Shown piece by piece: positions 9,239 to 18,775 of a stretch of DNA of 64,000 nt. The DNA is from Chloroflexi bacterium HGW-Chloroflexi-4 (lineage in GTDB: Bacteria > Chloroflexota > Anaerolineae > Anaerolineales > Anaerolineaceae): assembly GCA_002840715.1 (NCBI GenBank), contig PHBW01000001.1, forward strand, positions 62,001 to 126,000, in the 5' to 3' direction. A program made the translations under genes and the position numbers. The notes under the pieces are model-generated. The model saw nothing but the letters and a program-made list of their open reading frames with translations, was not told the DNA's origin and made no database searches. The stretch's first letter is position 1. The number at the start of each line of letters is the position of its first letter.

Positions 9239-10576
9239 CTATTGATTCAATGCAGCGTTGACGCCTACACAAGCATTGTCTAGAGCTTCTTGCACTGAAA
9301 TCGCTTTTGTTAATGCGAGGTCTAGCTCAGGTTGAATTGCATCAAAAATTTGGTTCCATGCAGCGTGAACCGGTTGTGGAACCGCATATTCCTGAACTTC
9401 CATGAAAGCAATTGCATTTGCAGGATCATCCCCAGCCAGATTTGCCAGGTAATATTTTTCAGCAATTTCCTTGACGGGTGAAATTTCGTATTTTCCGTCT
9501 TGTCGGATTTTTGTTCCTTCAGGACCAGTTGCAAATTCAATAAATTTCCAAGCCGCGTCCTTATTCTTTGATGCGGCAGCCATTCCATAGGAATTGGCAT
9601 AAACATGAGTCGCTTGTTTATCGCCTGCAGGCATATGGGCTACATCATAAGTAAACCCAGATATTTTATCGTTGAATGGTTGAATTGCCCAAGGACCAGT
9701 TGGGAACATTGCCAGTTTACCGGCGATGAACATGTCCCAATCGCCCTGTTCAGCCAATTGATCTGCAGTAGGAGAATACATTCCAACATAACGTGCATCT
9801 ACAATACTTTGAATCGCTTTAACACCTTCAGGTGAATTCATTGTACAGGTTTTACCATCTTCACTCCAGATAGAAGCACCATACATTTCCAGAACAACCG
9901 GCCACCACGGGAATGTGTAACCAAATTGGTCAATTTTTCCATCACCATCTTTATCAACTGTCAATGTTTTTGCAGCAGCCTGTAATTCAACTTGAGTCCA
10001 GTCCTTTTGGGGATACTCCAATCCAGCGGCATCGAACATGTCCTTGTTATAGAAAAGGACAACATCGGAGAAAGTAGCAGGCATTGAATATTGCACACCA
10101 TCTACTTTAAACATATTTAACGTTGCAGAATAGATTTTTGAAGTATCGTAATTAGTCTTTGATATAAATTCATCGAGTGGTGCCAAAGCTCCCATCGAGG
10201 CAAATACATAGGAATTATCATAATTAAATGCCATCACATCTGGGGCGACATCACCTGCAATAAGGGTCTTATATTTTAAGAAAATATCGCTCATGGGAAC
10301 TGATTCAAAATCAACCTTCACGTCAGGGTTTGCTGCTTCAAAAGCAGCAACAACTGCTGTCTCAACTTCTGGATTGTCATATGCAAAGAATGACATAACC
10401 TTGATTGTCACAGGTTCAACAGCAGCAGCTTCAGTGGCGGCAGCTTCGGTTGCAGCAGCTTCTGTGACTTCAGAAACAACCGGTGCCTCGGTGGCGGCGG
10501 CGGGAGCGCAAGCTCCGAGCAGCATAGCCAAAACAATTACAACAGAGACGACAAAAAACGGTACACGCTGTTTCAT
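9239..10576 (-). CDS. Sugar ABC transporter substrate-binding lipoprotein
   Basis: 445 residues from the ATG at 10576, preceded by AAAGGAG; a longer frame to 10612 lacks a site. The leader has a hydrophobic core ending in the lipobox LLGAC, so the mature protein is anchored at Cys. A low-complexity Ala/Thr/Glu linker follows, with repeats of TEAAA. The body is a family-1 extracellular solute-binding fold (family position of PTGPWAIQ). It heads the operon for the CUT1 importer, GH15, GH31 and MFS. The likely ligand is an alpha-linked oligosaccharide, judged from the neighbouring hydrolases. Confidence 0.9.
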   Translation of the reverse strand: MKQRVPFFVVSVVIVLAMLLGACAPAAATEAPVVSEVTEAAATEAAATEAAAVEPVTIKVMSFFAYDNPEVETAVVAAFEAANPDVKVDFESVPMSDIFLKYKTLIAGDVAPDVMAFNYDNSYVFASMGALAPLDEFISKTNYDTSKIYSATLNMFKVDGVQYSMPATFSDVVLFYNKDMFDAAGLEYPQKDWTQVELQAAAKTLTVDKDGDGKIDQFGYTFPWWPVVLEMYGASIWSEDGKTCTMNSPEGVKAIQSIVDARYVGMYSPTADQLAEQGDWDMFIAGKLAMFPTGPWAIQPFNDKISGFTYDVAHMPAGDKQATHVYANSYGMAAASKNKDAAWKFIEFATGPEGTKIRQDGKYEISPVKEIAEKYYLANLAGDDPANAIAFMEVQEYAVPQPVHAAWNQIFDAIQPELDLALTKAISVQEALDNACVGVNAALNQ

Positions 10577-10605
10577 TTCTACTCCTTTAAGATTGTTTTT
10601 GTTTA

Positions 10606-10648
10606 CCTGCAAATGCAGGAGAATACATTACTTTATATACTGAACGAA
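10606..10648 (-). promoter_or_regulatory. Operon leader with candidate ROK operator
   Basis: On the minus strand TTCGTTCAGTATATA (10648-10634) resembles TTCGTTTAGTGAATG at 11880-11894 next to the ROK gene start. A perfect inverted repeat CCTGCA-AA-TGCAGG (10606-10619) lies between this site and the binding-protein start. Both are candidates for control of the sugar operon by the adjacent ROK repressor. Confidence 0.45.
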
Positions 10649-10668
10649 TTAACTTTGATTAAAAAAAT

Positions 10669-11868
10669 TTATCTGCTTGTTGTGGTTCTTCCCTCCTTTT
10701 GGATCGGGGAAATAAAGATCTCTGCAATCACTAGGCTGGCTGCACCCAGTGCCCAAATATCATCACCCCAGGAGTTCACACGGATCTCAGTATCTTCAGC
10801 AAGACCAGGCATGACTCCTTCAGTAAAAGTACTGCGCACCGCTGAGAAAAACACATCGCCCATGCGAATGCCTTCTCCGCTGATAATGATTAACTTTGGA
10901 TCAAAAAGATTTACAAGATTGGCGACCTGTTGACCGAGTAGATTTCCGGCTCGGGTAAAGATCAAAGCGGCATTTTGATCTCCCGCTTTCATGCGCGCAA
11001 TTAAGTCATCAAGGTCGCGTACATCCGGGGATACCTTTTGCTGTGCTTCGGCAATTAGTGCCCTGTCGCTCAACAGTGTTTCGAGACAGCCCTGCCGACC
11101 GCAATCACATCGGGGACCGTTAGGATCCACCATGATGTGACCAAACTCGCCGGCTCCCCCGCCCTTGCCGCGGTAAATCTGGCCGTTGATGACGATACCC
11201 ATGCCGATACCTCGCCCCAGAGTGATGACGATAAAATCGTCCTCGGGTTTACCTGGTTCAAGCCATTTTTCACCCAGGGTTAATGTGTTGACATCATTAT
11301 CAATGTAGACGGGTACGCGCATGCGGGTTTCAAGCAGTTCACGCAGGTTCACGTTTTTCCAACCGAAAATGGGGTTTTGCTTGACGATGCCCTGTGCGAA
11401 GTCAACCACACCGGCCAGACCAATGCCCACACCCATTAATTGTTTCTTTTTAATCCCGCCTTGCTGTACCAGACGATTGACCAACGTAGCCAGAGTATCA
11501 ACACTAGTGTTTACCTGTGTGTCTGGCAATTCAATAGCGTCTTTTGCCAGGATGGAAGCGTTCAGGTCTGTTATGGCACCAACCGCCTTGCCTTCCATCA
11601 GCTTGATCCCGATGACAAATCCGCCGCGCGGATTCAACGCCAGCATGATGGGCGGACGCCCTCCTGTGGAATCACCGGTAGCTTTTTCAAACACCAGTCC
11701 TTCTTGAATGAGGTGGCCTGTGATGGTGGTGACTGTAGCCGCGCTTAGACCGGTTTTGTGTGCCAGGGCCACACGTGAAATCTCCCCCTCAGTTTTGATT
11801 ACGTTGAGAAGGATGGAGCGATTGATGGAGCGGATAAGGTCGCGGTTGCCGCGTGGTATTGGGTTCAT
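10669..11868 (-). CDS. ROK-family transcriptional regulator
   Basis: 399 residues. The N-terminal winged helix-turn-helix spans about residues 15-75 (ALAHKTGLSAATVTTI). A ROK sugar-kinase-like domain follows, with the zinc motif CDCGRQGCLE near residue 260. NagC/Mlc/XylR-type proteins of this build repress sugar operons and are released by a sugar ligand. It sits between the importer operon and the divergent GH31 gene. Similar candidate operators lie in front of both (10634-10648 and 11880-11896), so it probably controls both. Confidence 0.9.
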   Translation of the reverse strand: MNPIPRGNRDLIRSINRSILLNVIKTEGEISRVALAHKTGLSAATVTTITGHLIQEGLVFEKATGDSTGGRPPIMLALNPRGGFVIGIKLMEGKAVGAITDLNASILAKDAIELPDTQVNTSVDTLATLVNRLVQQGGIKKKQLMGVGIGLAGVVDFAQGIVKQNPIFGWKNVNLRELLETRMRVPVYIDNDVNTLTLGEKWLEPGKPEDDFIVITLGRGIGMGIVINGQIYRGKGGGAGEFGHIMVDPNGPRCDCGRQGCLETLLSDRALIAEAQQKVSPDVRDLDDLIARMKAGDQNAALIFTRAGNLLGQQVANLVNLFDPKLIIISGEGIRMGDVFFSAVRSTFTEGVMPGLAEDTEIRVNSWGDDIWALGAASLVIAEIFISPIQKEGRTTTSR

Positions 11869-11879
11869 GATATAATTAC

Positions 11880-11896
11880 TTCGTTTAGTGAATGAA
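11880..11896. promoter_or_regulatory. Candidate ROK operator between divergent genes
   Basis: TTCGTTTAGTGAATGAA is an imperfect palindrome (12 of 17 positions symmetric) just upstream of the ROK start and in the leader of the plus-strand GH31 gene. It shares its left half with a site in front of the sugar-binding-protein gene. Confidence 0.45.
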
Positions 11897-11959
11897 TTAT
11901 GTTTTCATTATAGATTCTTTCAAAGAAATGTCAATACCCTATTTGCCGGAGAAACCAAA

Positions 11960-14551
11960 ATGACCTTTTCTCAATTCTTTATCCCTCCTCTCTCCGCTTC
12001 AACAGCCAATCCACTGGCGGTCATACTTTTTGCGAATTTTCGCTTTACCCCACTAACCGAAAGGTTGTTACGCATCGAATTTAGCAAATCGGCTATTTTT
12101 GAAGACCGTCCCAGCCAGGTATTTTGGTACCGCAACCAGTCTTTGCCCAAGGTCGAAGTACAAGAGACCGCTGACAGCCTGCTGCTGGAAACTGAACACT
12201 ACAAATTAACCTGCCAACGCTCACGCAAACCCTTTGATCTTTTATCCATTCAGATCCTGATCAAAGCGACCCACCAGGTCATTCACATTGATGACCCAAA
12301 CCCGGGATCGTTGGCCGGTACCGCCCGAACCCTGGATGAAGCCGATGGCGCCATACCACTCAAACCAGGCCTGCTTTCACGTTCCGGCTGGGTCCAGATT
12401 GATGACACCCCCAGTCTGATCTTCAATTCTGAAGGCTGGCTCGAACCGCGCCCTGCCCATTCCGGCTACCGCGATCTTTATCTGTTGGTGTCTGGAAGCG
12501 ACTATAAAAGCGCCCTACAGGATTATCAGAAGATCGCAGGCACACCTGCCCTGCTGCCGCGCGCCTTTCTCGGCAACTGGTGGTCGCGCTATTGGGAATA
12601 TACACAACAAGACCTGCAGCAGTTGGTTGAACGGTTCGGCCGAGAGCAGATACCGCTTTCAACCCTGATCATTGATATGGACTGGCACATCACCCAGACC
12701 GGTAACGCCTGCAGCGGTTGGACAGGGTTCAGTTGGAACCGCACGCTTTTCCCAGATCCCTCCGCCCTGCTGAACTGGCTGCATCAACACGGATTGATTA
12801 CCGCGCTTAACCTGCATCCCGCCGAGGGTATTCACGCTCATGAAGATCAATATCCCGCCGCCGCAAATGCGCTTGGCATTGACCCTCAATCCAAACAACC
12901 ATTGCCCTTTAACATCGCCCACCCAAAATTTGCTCAAACCTACTTTGAACAGATTCTTCATCCACTTGAAGCCCAGGGGGTGGATTTCTGGTGGCTGGAT
13001 TGGCAGCAGGGTGAATTCACCCAACTGCCCGGTCTTGATCCGCTCTGGTGGCTGAACCATCTGCACCATTTCGACCTTGGCCGCACAAAAGCCAAGCGCC
13101 AGGTTATCTTTTCCCGCTGGGGCGGTCCTGGAAACCACCGCTATCCGATCGGATTTTCTGGTGACACGATCATTTCATGGGAGTCATTGGTGTTTCAGCC
13201 CTGGTTCACCGCCTCAGCTGCCAACGCGGCTTACGGCTGGTGGAGCCATGACATCGGCGGACACATGCGCGGGATGGAAGACCCCGAACTATACGTCCGT
13301 TGGGTGCAATTTGGGGTGCTTTCACCCATCTTCCGGCTGCATAGTGCTAAAGATATGTTTATTGACCGCCACCCCTGGCACGCAGATGCCGAAGTGTTAA
13401 AATTGACACGCGAGGCTATGCAATTCCGCCATGCTCTCATCCCTTACCTTTACAGCATGGCGCGTCGCAACCAGCAGCAAGGGCTGCCGCCCATAACTCC
13501 GCTGTATTACGATTGGCCTGACGAAGAATCCGCTTATACCCCAACCAATCAATACATGTTTGGTACCCAGTTGATGGCCGCACCGGTCACGACACCTATC
13601 ATCCCTGAAATCGGCAAGGCAAAAGAGGGCCTCTGGTTCCCACCCGGTGATTGGTTCGAATTTTTCAGTGGAATTCACCATGCAGGCAATCGTTGGGAAA
13701 TTAATTTCTTTGATCTCAAAGATGTACCCCTTTATGCCAGGGCCGGAAGCATCATCCCCTTGCAAGCTGAAACGGACATCAACGGAGCTGCTAATCCGAA
13801 AAATATTGATTTGCTTGTTTTTCCAGGCCAGAATGGAACATTCAGCCTTTATGAAGACGACAACACCACCCAGGATTATCTTGAATCAAGCGGCGCAAAC
13901 ACCACCTTTCAATCTCATTTTTCAGATCACTCACTCAGCGTCTCTATTCTGCCTGTGGATGGCGAAACAAGATTTGTACCAACAGACCGCTCTTATCGAA
14001 TCCTATTCCGCGGAGTTAATCAACCTGAAGAGATGACCGCCACACTGGACGGTATACCAACCGAGGTTAAATTCTCATACGACACCGATACGCATACTGC
14101 TGCGACAGAACTCGTGACAGTTGCACCCAATCAATGTTTGAGAGTCGATATGATCACTCAGGTTGGCAAAATGCTGGCTGAAAAACCGGACCTGAGATCC
14201 AGGCTGACTCCGTTCTTAAAGGGTATGAAAATTGACAATGTAACCAAGTGGAAAATCCAGTCTTTGATCAATGAACTTCAATGCGATCTCAAATATCTCG
14301 TCCATCCTCAAATCAAACTGACACCAAATCAAAAAACTTCATTAATTGAGATGATCACTGGCTGTGGGGCAACAACGCTGGACCATCCTCAATACGGGAA
14401 GAAAATACTACTGACCAATCCTGATCAATTGACAGGGTTCAATTGCAGATATTTGCAGCGAATCCAGATCAACTCGCGGGGAAGTTTATTTGCGAAGAAA
14501 AAGTCAGTGTTCATCCTCGATTATTTTGGGGTGGTAAAAACAAAACTTTAG
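11960..14551 (+). CDS. Glycoside hydrolase family 31 with C-terminal extension
   Basis: 863 residues from the ATG at 11960 (GGAG at 11948-11951); an in-frame start at 11888 would overlap the operator. GH31 features: FWWLDWQQGE with the likely nucleophile Asp, SRWGGPGNHRYPIGFSGD with the acid/base Asp, and GWWSHDIGGH. There is no signal peptide, so it acts in the cytoplasm. After the usual beta domains (to about residue 725) there is an additional ~130-residue, Lys-rich, mostly helical tail that I do not recognise. It is transcribed divergently from the ROK gene. It differs enough from the GH31 at 3.4-6.2 kb to have another substrate. Confidence 0.88.
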   Translation: MTFSQFFIPPLSASTANPLAVILFANFRFTPLTERLLRIEFSKSAIFEDRPSQVFWYRNQSLPKVEVQETADSLLLETEHYKLTCQRSRKPFDLLSIQILIKATHQVIHIDDPNPGSLAGTARTLDEADGAIPLKPGLLSRSGWVQIDDTPSLIFNSEGWLEPRPAHSGYRDLYLLVSGSDYKSALQDYQKIAGTPALLPRAFLGNWWSRYWEYTQQDLQQLVERFGREQIPLSTLIIDMDWHITQTGNACSGWTGFSWNRTLFPDPSALLNWLHQHGLITALNLHPAEGIHAHEDQYPAAANALGIDPQSKQPLPFNIAHPKFAQTYFEQILHPLEAQGVDFWWLDWQQGEFTQLPGLDPLWWLNHLHHFDLGRTKAKRQVIFSRWGGPGNHRYPIGFSGDTIISWESLVFQPWFTASAANAAYGWWSHDIGGHMRGMEDPELYVRWVQFGVLSPIFRLHSAKDMFIDRHPWHADAEVLKLTREAMQFRHALIPYLYSMARRNQQQGLPPITPLYYDWPDEESAYTPTNQYMFGTQLMAAPVTTPIIPEIGKAKEGLWFPPGDWFEFFSGIHHAGNRWEINFFDLKDVPLYARAGSIIPLQAETDINGAANPKNIDLLVFPGQNGTFSLYEDDNTTQDYLESSGANTTFQSHFSDHSLSVSILPVDGETRFVPTDRSYRILFRGVNQPEEMTATLDGIPTEVKFSYDTDTHTAATELVTVAPNQCLRVDMITQVGKMLAEKPDLRSRLTPFLKGMKIDNVTKWKIQSLINELQCDLKYLVHPQIKLTPNQKTSLIEMITGCGATTLDHPQYGKKILLTNPDQLTGFNCRYLQRIQINSRGSLFAKKKSVFILDYFGVVKTKL

Positions 14552-15536
14552 CTCAACTTGGATGCCCTTTGATCAACCACAATAACACCTTTCTGCGTCG
14601 AAACTGGTAATCAATTTCGACACAGTATTTAGAATAAACAATCTTCAGACAAATTGAGACGCCCTCAATCAGTATATATATGTGTGTTATTTGAAATTCT
14701 TGTGTCTCAATAAGTCTCAGAATAAATCCAAAGATATTGCATATCGTAATTCGTTATTAAATGTCAATTTGTGACCAATAACAAAAATCGATAATCTTGA
14801 TTCTTACACTTTAGTATTATTTTTGTAAATTGATTTGGATCTATTCTCATGTAAAAGCAACTCTTATAATTCAATCTATTCACGCCGAGTCCTTTTGAAT
14901 CGAACATCGCCGGGCTTGGTTGAAATAGTAACCTGAAGCTCTAAAGTACGAAATATGATTGGAACTCACACCATACTGGGTGCCGCATAACCCGCTGGCC
15001 AGCGGTACTAATATACTCTCTGCGACTAGATTAGTTACTTTGCTTTAATTGTCTTTCTTTATCAAAGAACCAATCGAGGAATATTTCTTTAATAATACAT
15101 TTTCACAATATATTAAATCTTATGCTCTCTAATATTCTCCTTTTTTTATTCTTTATGCCCACATGAATTCATTCCTAAAAGTGTGCAATTCTGTGCAAAT
15201 TGATGCTTTTTGTGCACCAATATCTATTTTTACCCAATGTATGTGCACTCAAAGGAATAATTAACACAGTATGCGCTCGGTGCAAGAAAAGTCTTGAACA
15301 TCGGATCAAAAGGTTGCGTGTTCGAGAAGTCACGGGAGCGGACTAATAAATAAGCAATTAGAGACTAATACTCACTGGGCATTTAGTATTCAATCTGTGC
15401 CGACGCCCAAGATCACTGACAGTGAAATTGTGGGATCCCCTTTAAAGCGAATTGATTTTTTTAGAATCATGCCGGTTTCTTTTTTGTGTCCGAATGGGTA
15501 CAATTATCCAGATAAACAATCAGAGAGAAGCATATC
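14552..15536. other. Long intergenic region with repeat copy R2
   Basis: About 985 AT-rich bases without a convincing gene. It holds a perfect 14-base palindrome CCGCTGGCCAGCGG (14991-15004), with no T-tract, and repeat R2. A GGGTACAATT box (15496-15505) probably belongs to the tupA promoter. I see no tRNA or ncRNA that folds cleanly. Confidence 0.5.
15177..15343 (+). repeat. Dispersed direct repeat, copy R2
   Basis: Second copy of the element at 1537-1722, same orientation, about 13.6 kb away. It lacks one of the TGTGCAATT units and its tRNA-like 3' end is more degraded (GGTTGCGTGTTCGAGAAG). The pair brackets the glycoside island almost exactly. Confidence 0.7.
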
Positions 15537-16433
15537 TTGAAAAGAGTAACGTTTGTAGTAAGCATCGTTTTTGTTGTTTTATTATTACTAAGTGGATGCG
15601 CGACAGCGACTGAAGCCTCTTCTGAAGCCACTACAGCTGTGCCAAAAATTGCACGAGTAACCCCTGCCAACCCGGAGATCATTCTGGCAACCACAACCAG
15701 CACTCGCGATTCAGGATTGCTGGACGTTCTACTTCCTCTTTTTGAAAAACAATCCGGATACACCGTAAAGATGGTCGCGGTCGGTACAGGCCAGGCAATA
15801 ATGATGGGAAAAGAAGGCAGTGCTGATGTCTTGCTCGTACACGCTCCGTCATCCGAAGTTGAATACATGAATGGTGGATATGGTCTTGATCGTTATCTGG
15901 TCATGCACAATGATTTCATCATTGTCGGCCCTGCTGATGATCCCGCAAGAACCAAAGACCTTGCTTCAACCAAAGATGTATTTACAGCCATAAATAATAC
16001 AAAGTCTGTCTTTGTCTCACGTGGAGATGATTCAGGAACCAATAAAGCAGAACTCAAACTTTGGAAGTCTGCAGGCATCACGCCCGAAGGCGATTGGTAC
16101 CTGGTTACCGGACAGGGAATGGGCGATACCCTGCGTATTGCTTCTGAAAAAGCGGGTTATACCCTTTCGGATCGAGCCACTTATTTATCCATGAAGGATA
16201 CTCTCGATTTGGACATCCTTTTTGAAGGCGACAAAGCCCTTTTGAATATTTATCATGTCATAACGGTCAACCCCAAATTGTGGGCAAATGCCAATTATGA
16301 AGGTGCCAAAGCTTTTGCTGACTGGATGGTTTCGGATGAGACACAAAAAGTGATTGCTGAATTTGGCGTGGATCAATATGGCCAGGCATTATTCATTGCA
16401 GATGCAGGCAAAGCCGAGGATGCAGTAAAATAA
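15537..16433 (+). CDS. tupA: Tungstate ABC transporter substrate-binding lipoprotein
   Basis: 298 residues, TTG start at 15537. The leader ends in the lipobox LLSGC. The oxyanion-binding signature of TupA (TTTSTRDSGLLDVLLP) lies near residues 52-67, and SRGDDSGTNKAEL is also characteristic. It binds tungstate (or molybdate) outside the cell and hands it to TupB. It forms an operon with tupB (5-base gap) and tupC (4-base gap). Tungsten is used by aldehyde:ferredoxin oxidoreductases and some formate dehydrogenases, which suits an anaerobe. A GGGTACAAT -10-like box lies about 35 bases upstream. Confidence 0.9.
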   Translation: MKRVTFVVSIVFVVLLLLSGCATATEASSEATTAVPKIARVTPANPEIILATTTSTRDSGLLDVLLPLFEKQSGYTVKMVAVGTGQAIMMGKEGSADVLLVHAPSSEVEYMNGGYGLDRYLVMHNDFIIVGPADDPARTKDLASTKDVFTAINNTKSVFVSRGDDSGTNKAELKLWKSAGITPEGDWYLVTGQGMGDTLRIASEKAGYTLSDRATYLSMKDTLDLDILFEGDKALLNIYHVITVNPKLWANANYEGAKAFADWMVSDETQKVIAEFGVDQYGQALFIADAGKAEDAVK

Positions 16434-16438
16434 AGACA

Positions 16439-17131
16439 ATGCAAAATCTTCTTGATGGGATACTGAAAGCGTTTGAATTGCTCTTCAAGGGTGATCCGGA
16501 AGTTGTCCGGATCACCCTGCTTTCACTTGAAGTTTCAGGGCTGGCAACACTCATCAGCCTGATCTTTGGCCTTCCCATCGGGACCTTTCTGGCATTGGTT
16601 AAATTTCCAACCAGACGCTTTTGGATCAGTCTAATAAACACTGGTATGGCCCTACCGCCTGTGGTGGTCGGTCTTGTGGTTTGCATCTTCCTGTGGAGAA
16701 ATGGACCGCTGGGGTTCATGCATTTAATCTATACGCCTACAGCTATCGTCATCGCCCAGGTTCTGATTGCTTTTCCAATGGCAGCTGGTTTGACATTGTC
16801 CTCTTTACAACAGTTGGACCCAAAACTGCGGATCCAGTTATTGGGCTTGGGGGCCTCAAAAATTCAAATGGTGATAATTCTGTGGAAGGAAGCCAAATTG
16901 CCCCTAATCGCTGCTTTGATCGCTGCGTTTGGCAGCGTTATCTCTGAAGTGGGGGCTTCCATGATGGTAGGAGGGAATCTGTTGGGTTCAACGCGCGTTT
17001 TGACCACTGCGATTGTGCTTGAAACGAGCAAAGGATTGTTTGCGTCAGCAATAGCATTAAGTATCATCCTTCTATTAATTGCTTTCCTTGTAAACCTGGT
17101 ATTAACCAGCATTCAACAACGCAGGCATTAG
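16439..17131 (+). CDS. tupB: Tungstate ABC transporter permease
   Basis: 230 residues with five to six membrane helices and the EAA-like loop before SVISEVGASMMVGGN, typical of TupB/ModB-type permeases. It lies between tupA and tupC with only a few bases on each side. It forms the channel for WO4 import. Confidence 0.9.
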   Translation: MQNLLDGILKAFELLFKGDPEVVRITLLSLEVSGLATLISLIFGLPIGTFLALVKFPTRRFWISLINTGMALPPVVVGLVVCIFLWRNGPLGFMHLIYTPTAIVIAQVLIAFPMAAGLTLSSLQQLDPKLRIQLLGLGASKIQMVIILWKEAKLPLIAALIAAFGSVISEVGASMMVGGNLLGSTRVLTTAIVLETSKGLFASAIALSIILLLIAFLVNLVLTSIQQRRH

Positions 17132-17135
17132 TCAT

Positions 17136-18224
17136 ATGACAACCCTTCTTGAACTTCACAACATCAAAGTACAGGCAGAGAAAACCACTATTCTTGAAGT
17201 GGATGAACTTACTGTAAACAATAGTGAAGTCCTTGTCCTTTTAGGTCCCAACGGAGCAGGAAAAAGCACTCTGCTTCAAGTGGCTGCCGGTTTGAAAAAA
17301 CCAACCAGTGGAAAAGTTTATTTCTCTAACCAACAAAATTTATCGGATTTGGAATTCCGCAGAAAAGTAAGCACGGTGTTTCAATCACCCTTATTGTTGA
17401 ACGATACTGTTGAAAATAATATTGCCAGCGGCTTGAAATTTCGGGGTCTTCATAAAAAAGAAATTAATCAAAAAGTTCAGTATTGGATGGATCAGTTACA
17501 TATCCTTCCGATTGCGAAACGGCAAGCGAAAGTCCTATCTGGCGGTGAAGCGCAACGGGTCAGTCTTGCAAGAGCTTTCTGCCTCGAAACAAAATTAATG
17601 CTAATGGACGAACCATTTAGTGCTCTTGATAACCCAACAAGGCAGGGATTGTTGGATGACTTGCGAACCATCTTAATGAGAACCAATCAGACTTGTATTT
17701 ATGTCACTCATGATCTGGAAGAAGCCCTGTCGGTTGGAGACAGAGTGGCGGTTTTGTTAAATGGAAAAATCCATCAAGTCAGTCAAACTCAAGAAGTTTT
17801 TTCGCATCCATCCAATCCTGAAGTGGCAGCCTTCATGGGAGTGGATAACATTATTCCAGGGAATGTGTTTGGATTGGACAATAACTTGCTTCAGATCCAG
17901 GCTGACCATACCATTTTTGAAGCAGTCGGTGATATAGCAATTGGAACCCAGGTCTACATTTGCCTAAGACCTGAAGATATCACCCTTTTCAATGATGATC
18001 AAATCTTAAAACCTTCGTCTGCCAGAAATCATGTGTCTTGCCAAATCACTCAAATAATTAACCAGGGGCCATTCATGCGTGTCCAATTAAAATCGGGGTT
18101 TTCTTTAACTGCCCTGGTAACCAGCAGATCGGTAAAAGAGATGGGATTGGAAGTTGGAAAAACAGTGCTGGCTGTGTTCAAAGCGAGCGCAATTCATTTA
18201 ATTTCATCGGGGAAAATTCAATGA
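17136..18224 (+). CDS. tupC: Tungstate ABC transporter ATP-binding protein
   Basis: 362 residues. Walker A is GPNGAGKST (about residue 38), the signature is LSGGEAQRVSLARA, and Walker B is LMLMDEP with the H-loop in YVTHDLEEA. The C-terminal ~120 residues form a TOBE-type regulatory domain as in ModC/PotA (LRPEDITLF). It powers TupAB. No terminator is obvious downstream. Confidence 0.88.
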   Translation: MTTLLELHNIKVQAEKTTILEVDELTVNNSEVLVLLGPNGAGKSTLLQVAAGLKKPTSGKVYFSNQQNLSDLEFRRKVSTVFQSPLLLNDTVENNIASGLKFRGLHKKEINQKVQYWMDQLHILPIAKRQAKVLSGGEAQRVSLARAFCLETKLMLMDEPFSALDNPTRQGLLDDLRTILMRTNQTCIYVTHDLEEALSVGDRVAVLLNGKIHQVSQTQEVFSHPSNPEVAAFMGVDNIIPGNVFGLDNNLLQIQADHTIFEAVGDIAIGTQVYICLRPEDITLFNDDQILKPSSARNHVSCQITQIINQGPFMRVQLKSGFSLTALVTSRSVKEMGLEVGKTVLAVFKASAIHLISSGKIQ

Positions 18225-18675
18225 TGTAATTTCGTTGCAGATTCTTGATGATTCAATTGAGATGGATTTAGTAATTTATATTTTGAAAGATCAAATTATC
18301 TCCCTTTCCGAGTTAAGGCTATCGCATTGTTATTGAGGGATACCTTCAATATTGTCTTTCAAGTTACGTTTGCATTTTTAGAATGGTCATTCTTGTTTCT
18401 TTGTAATGTTTGTATCCTTTCCTGATTGATCCATAAACAGATTGTCGTTTTGTTGACTGAAATTTGAAAATATTGTTATATCCAAGTTTTGTCAAGAAAA
18501 GAGCGTTAAGAATCCAGGCTAACACTTCGTCAAATTATCAGGCTCACATTACAGCTAAACAAATAGCCTTAAAAAAATATGTGTAAAATACAGTAATTCA
18601 CAATTATTATTTATTCATTGAAAATGACGTATTATAGTAATTGTCTGATAATATAAGTGTTTCTATTCTGAGTCA
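18225..18675. other. Intergenic region upstream of the BMC locus
   Basis: About 450 AT-rich bases between tupC and the aldolase promoter. No gene, strong hairpin or repeat is visible. Confidence 0.5.
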
Positions 18676-18704
18676 TTGAATTTTTTTGAAAATGAGGGTA
18701 CAAT
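18676..18704 (+). promoter_or_regulatory. Sigma70-type promoter of the aldolase-regulator unit
   Basis: TTGAAT (18676-18681), a 17-base spacer, then TACAAT (18699-18704). The -10 is part of GGGTACAATT, the same string as in the BMC operon promoter. The predicted transcript start near 18711 lies downstream of the long-frame start at 18686, which supports the aldolase start at 18776. A GTTCA half-site (18718-18722) follows. Confidence 0.6.
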
Positions 18705-18775
18705 TCAGTTATCAATTGTTCAGATTTGTACGAATGTTTACCCAACTTTACCCCCGAATAGACTGGATTTCTCAA

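Noticed and set aside
14991..15004. CCGCTGGCCAGCGG palindrome as a terminator
   Set aside because: Perfect dyad but no T-tract on either side and no gene ending close by; left as an unexplained palindrome.
15344..15536. Molybdenum/tungsten cofactor riboswitch upstream of tupA
   Set aside because: No matching conserved stems could be found; only a possible -10 box is visible.
18686..18775. Longer N-terminus of the class II aldolase from 18686
   Set aside because: The predicted promoter -10 lies inside this extension, and the alignment with the 30355 protein begins exactly at the ATG at 18776.
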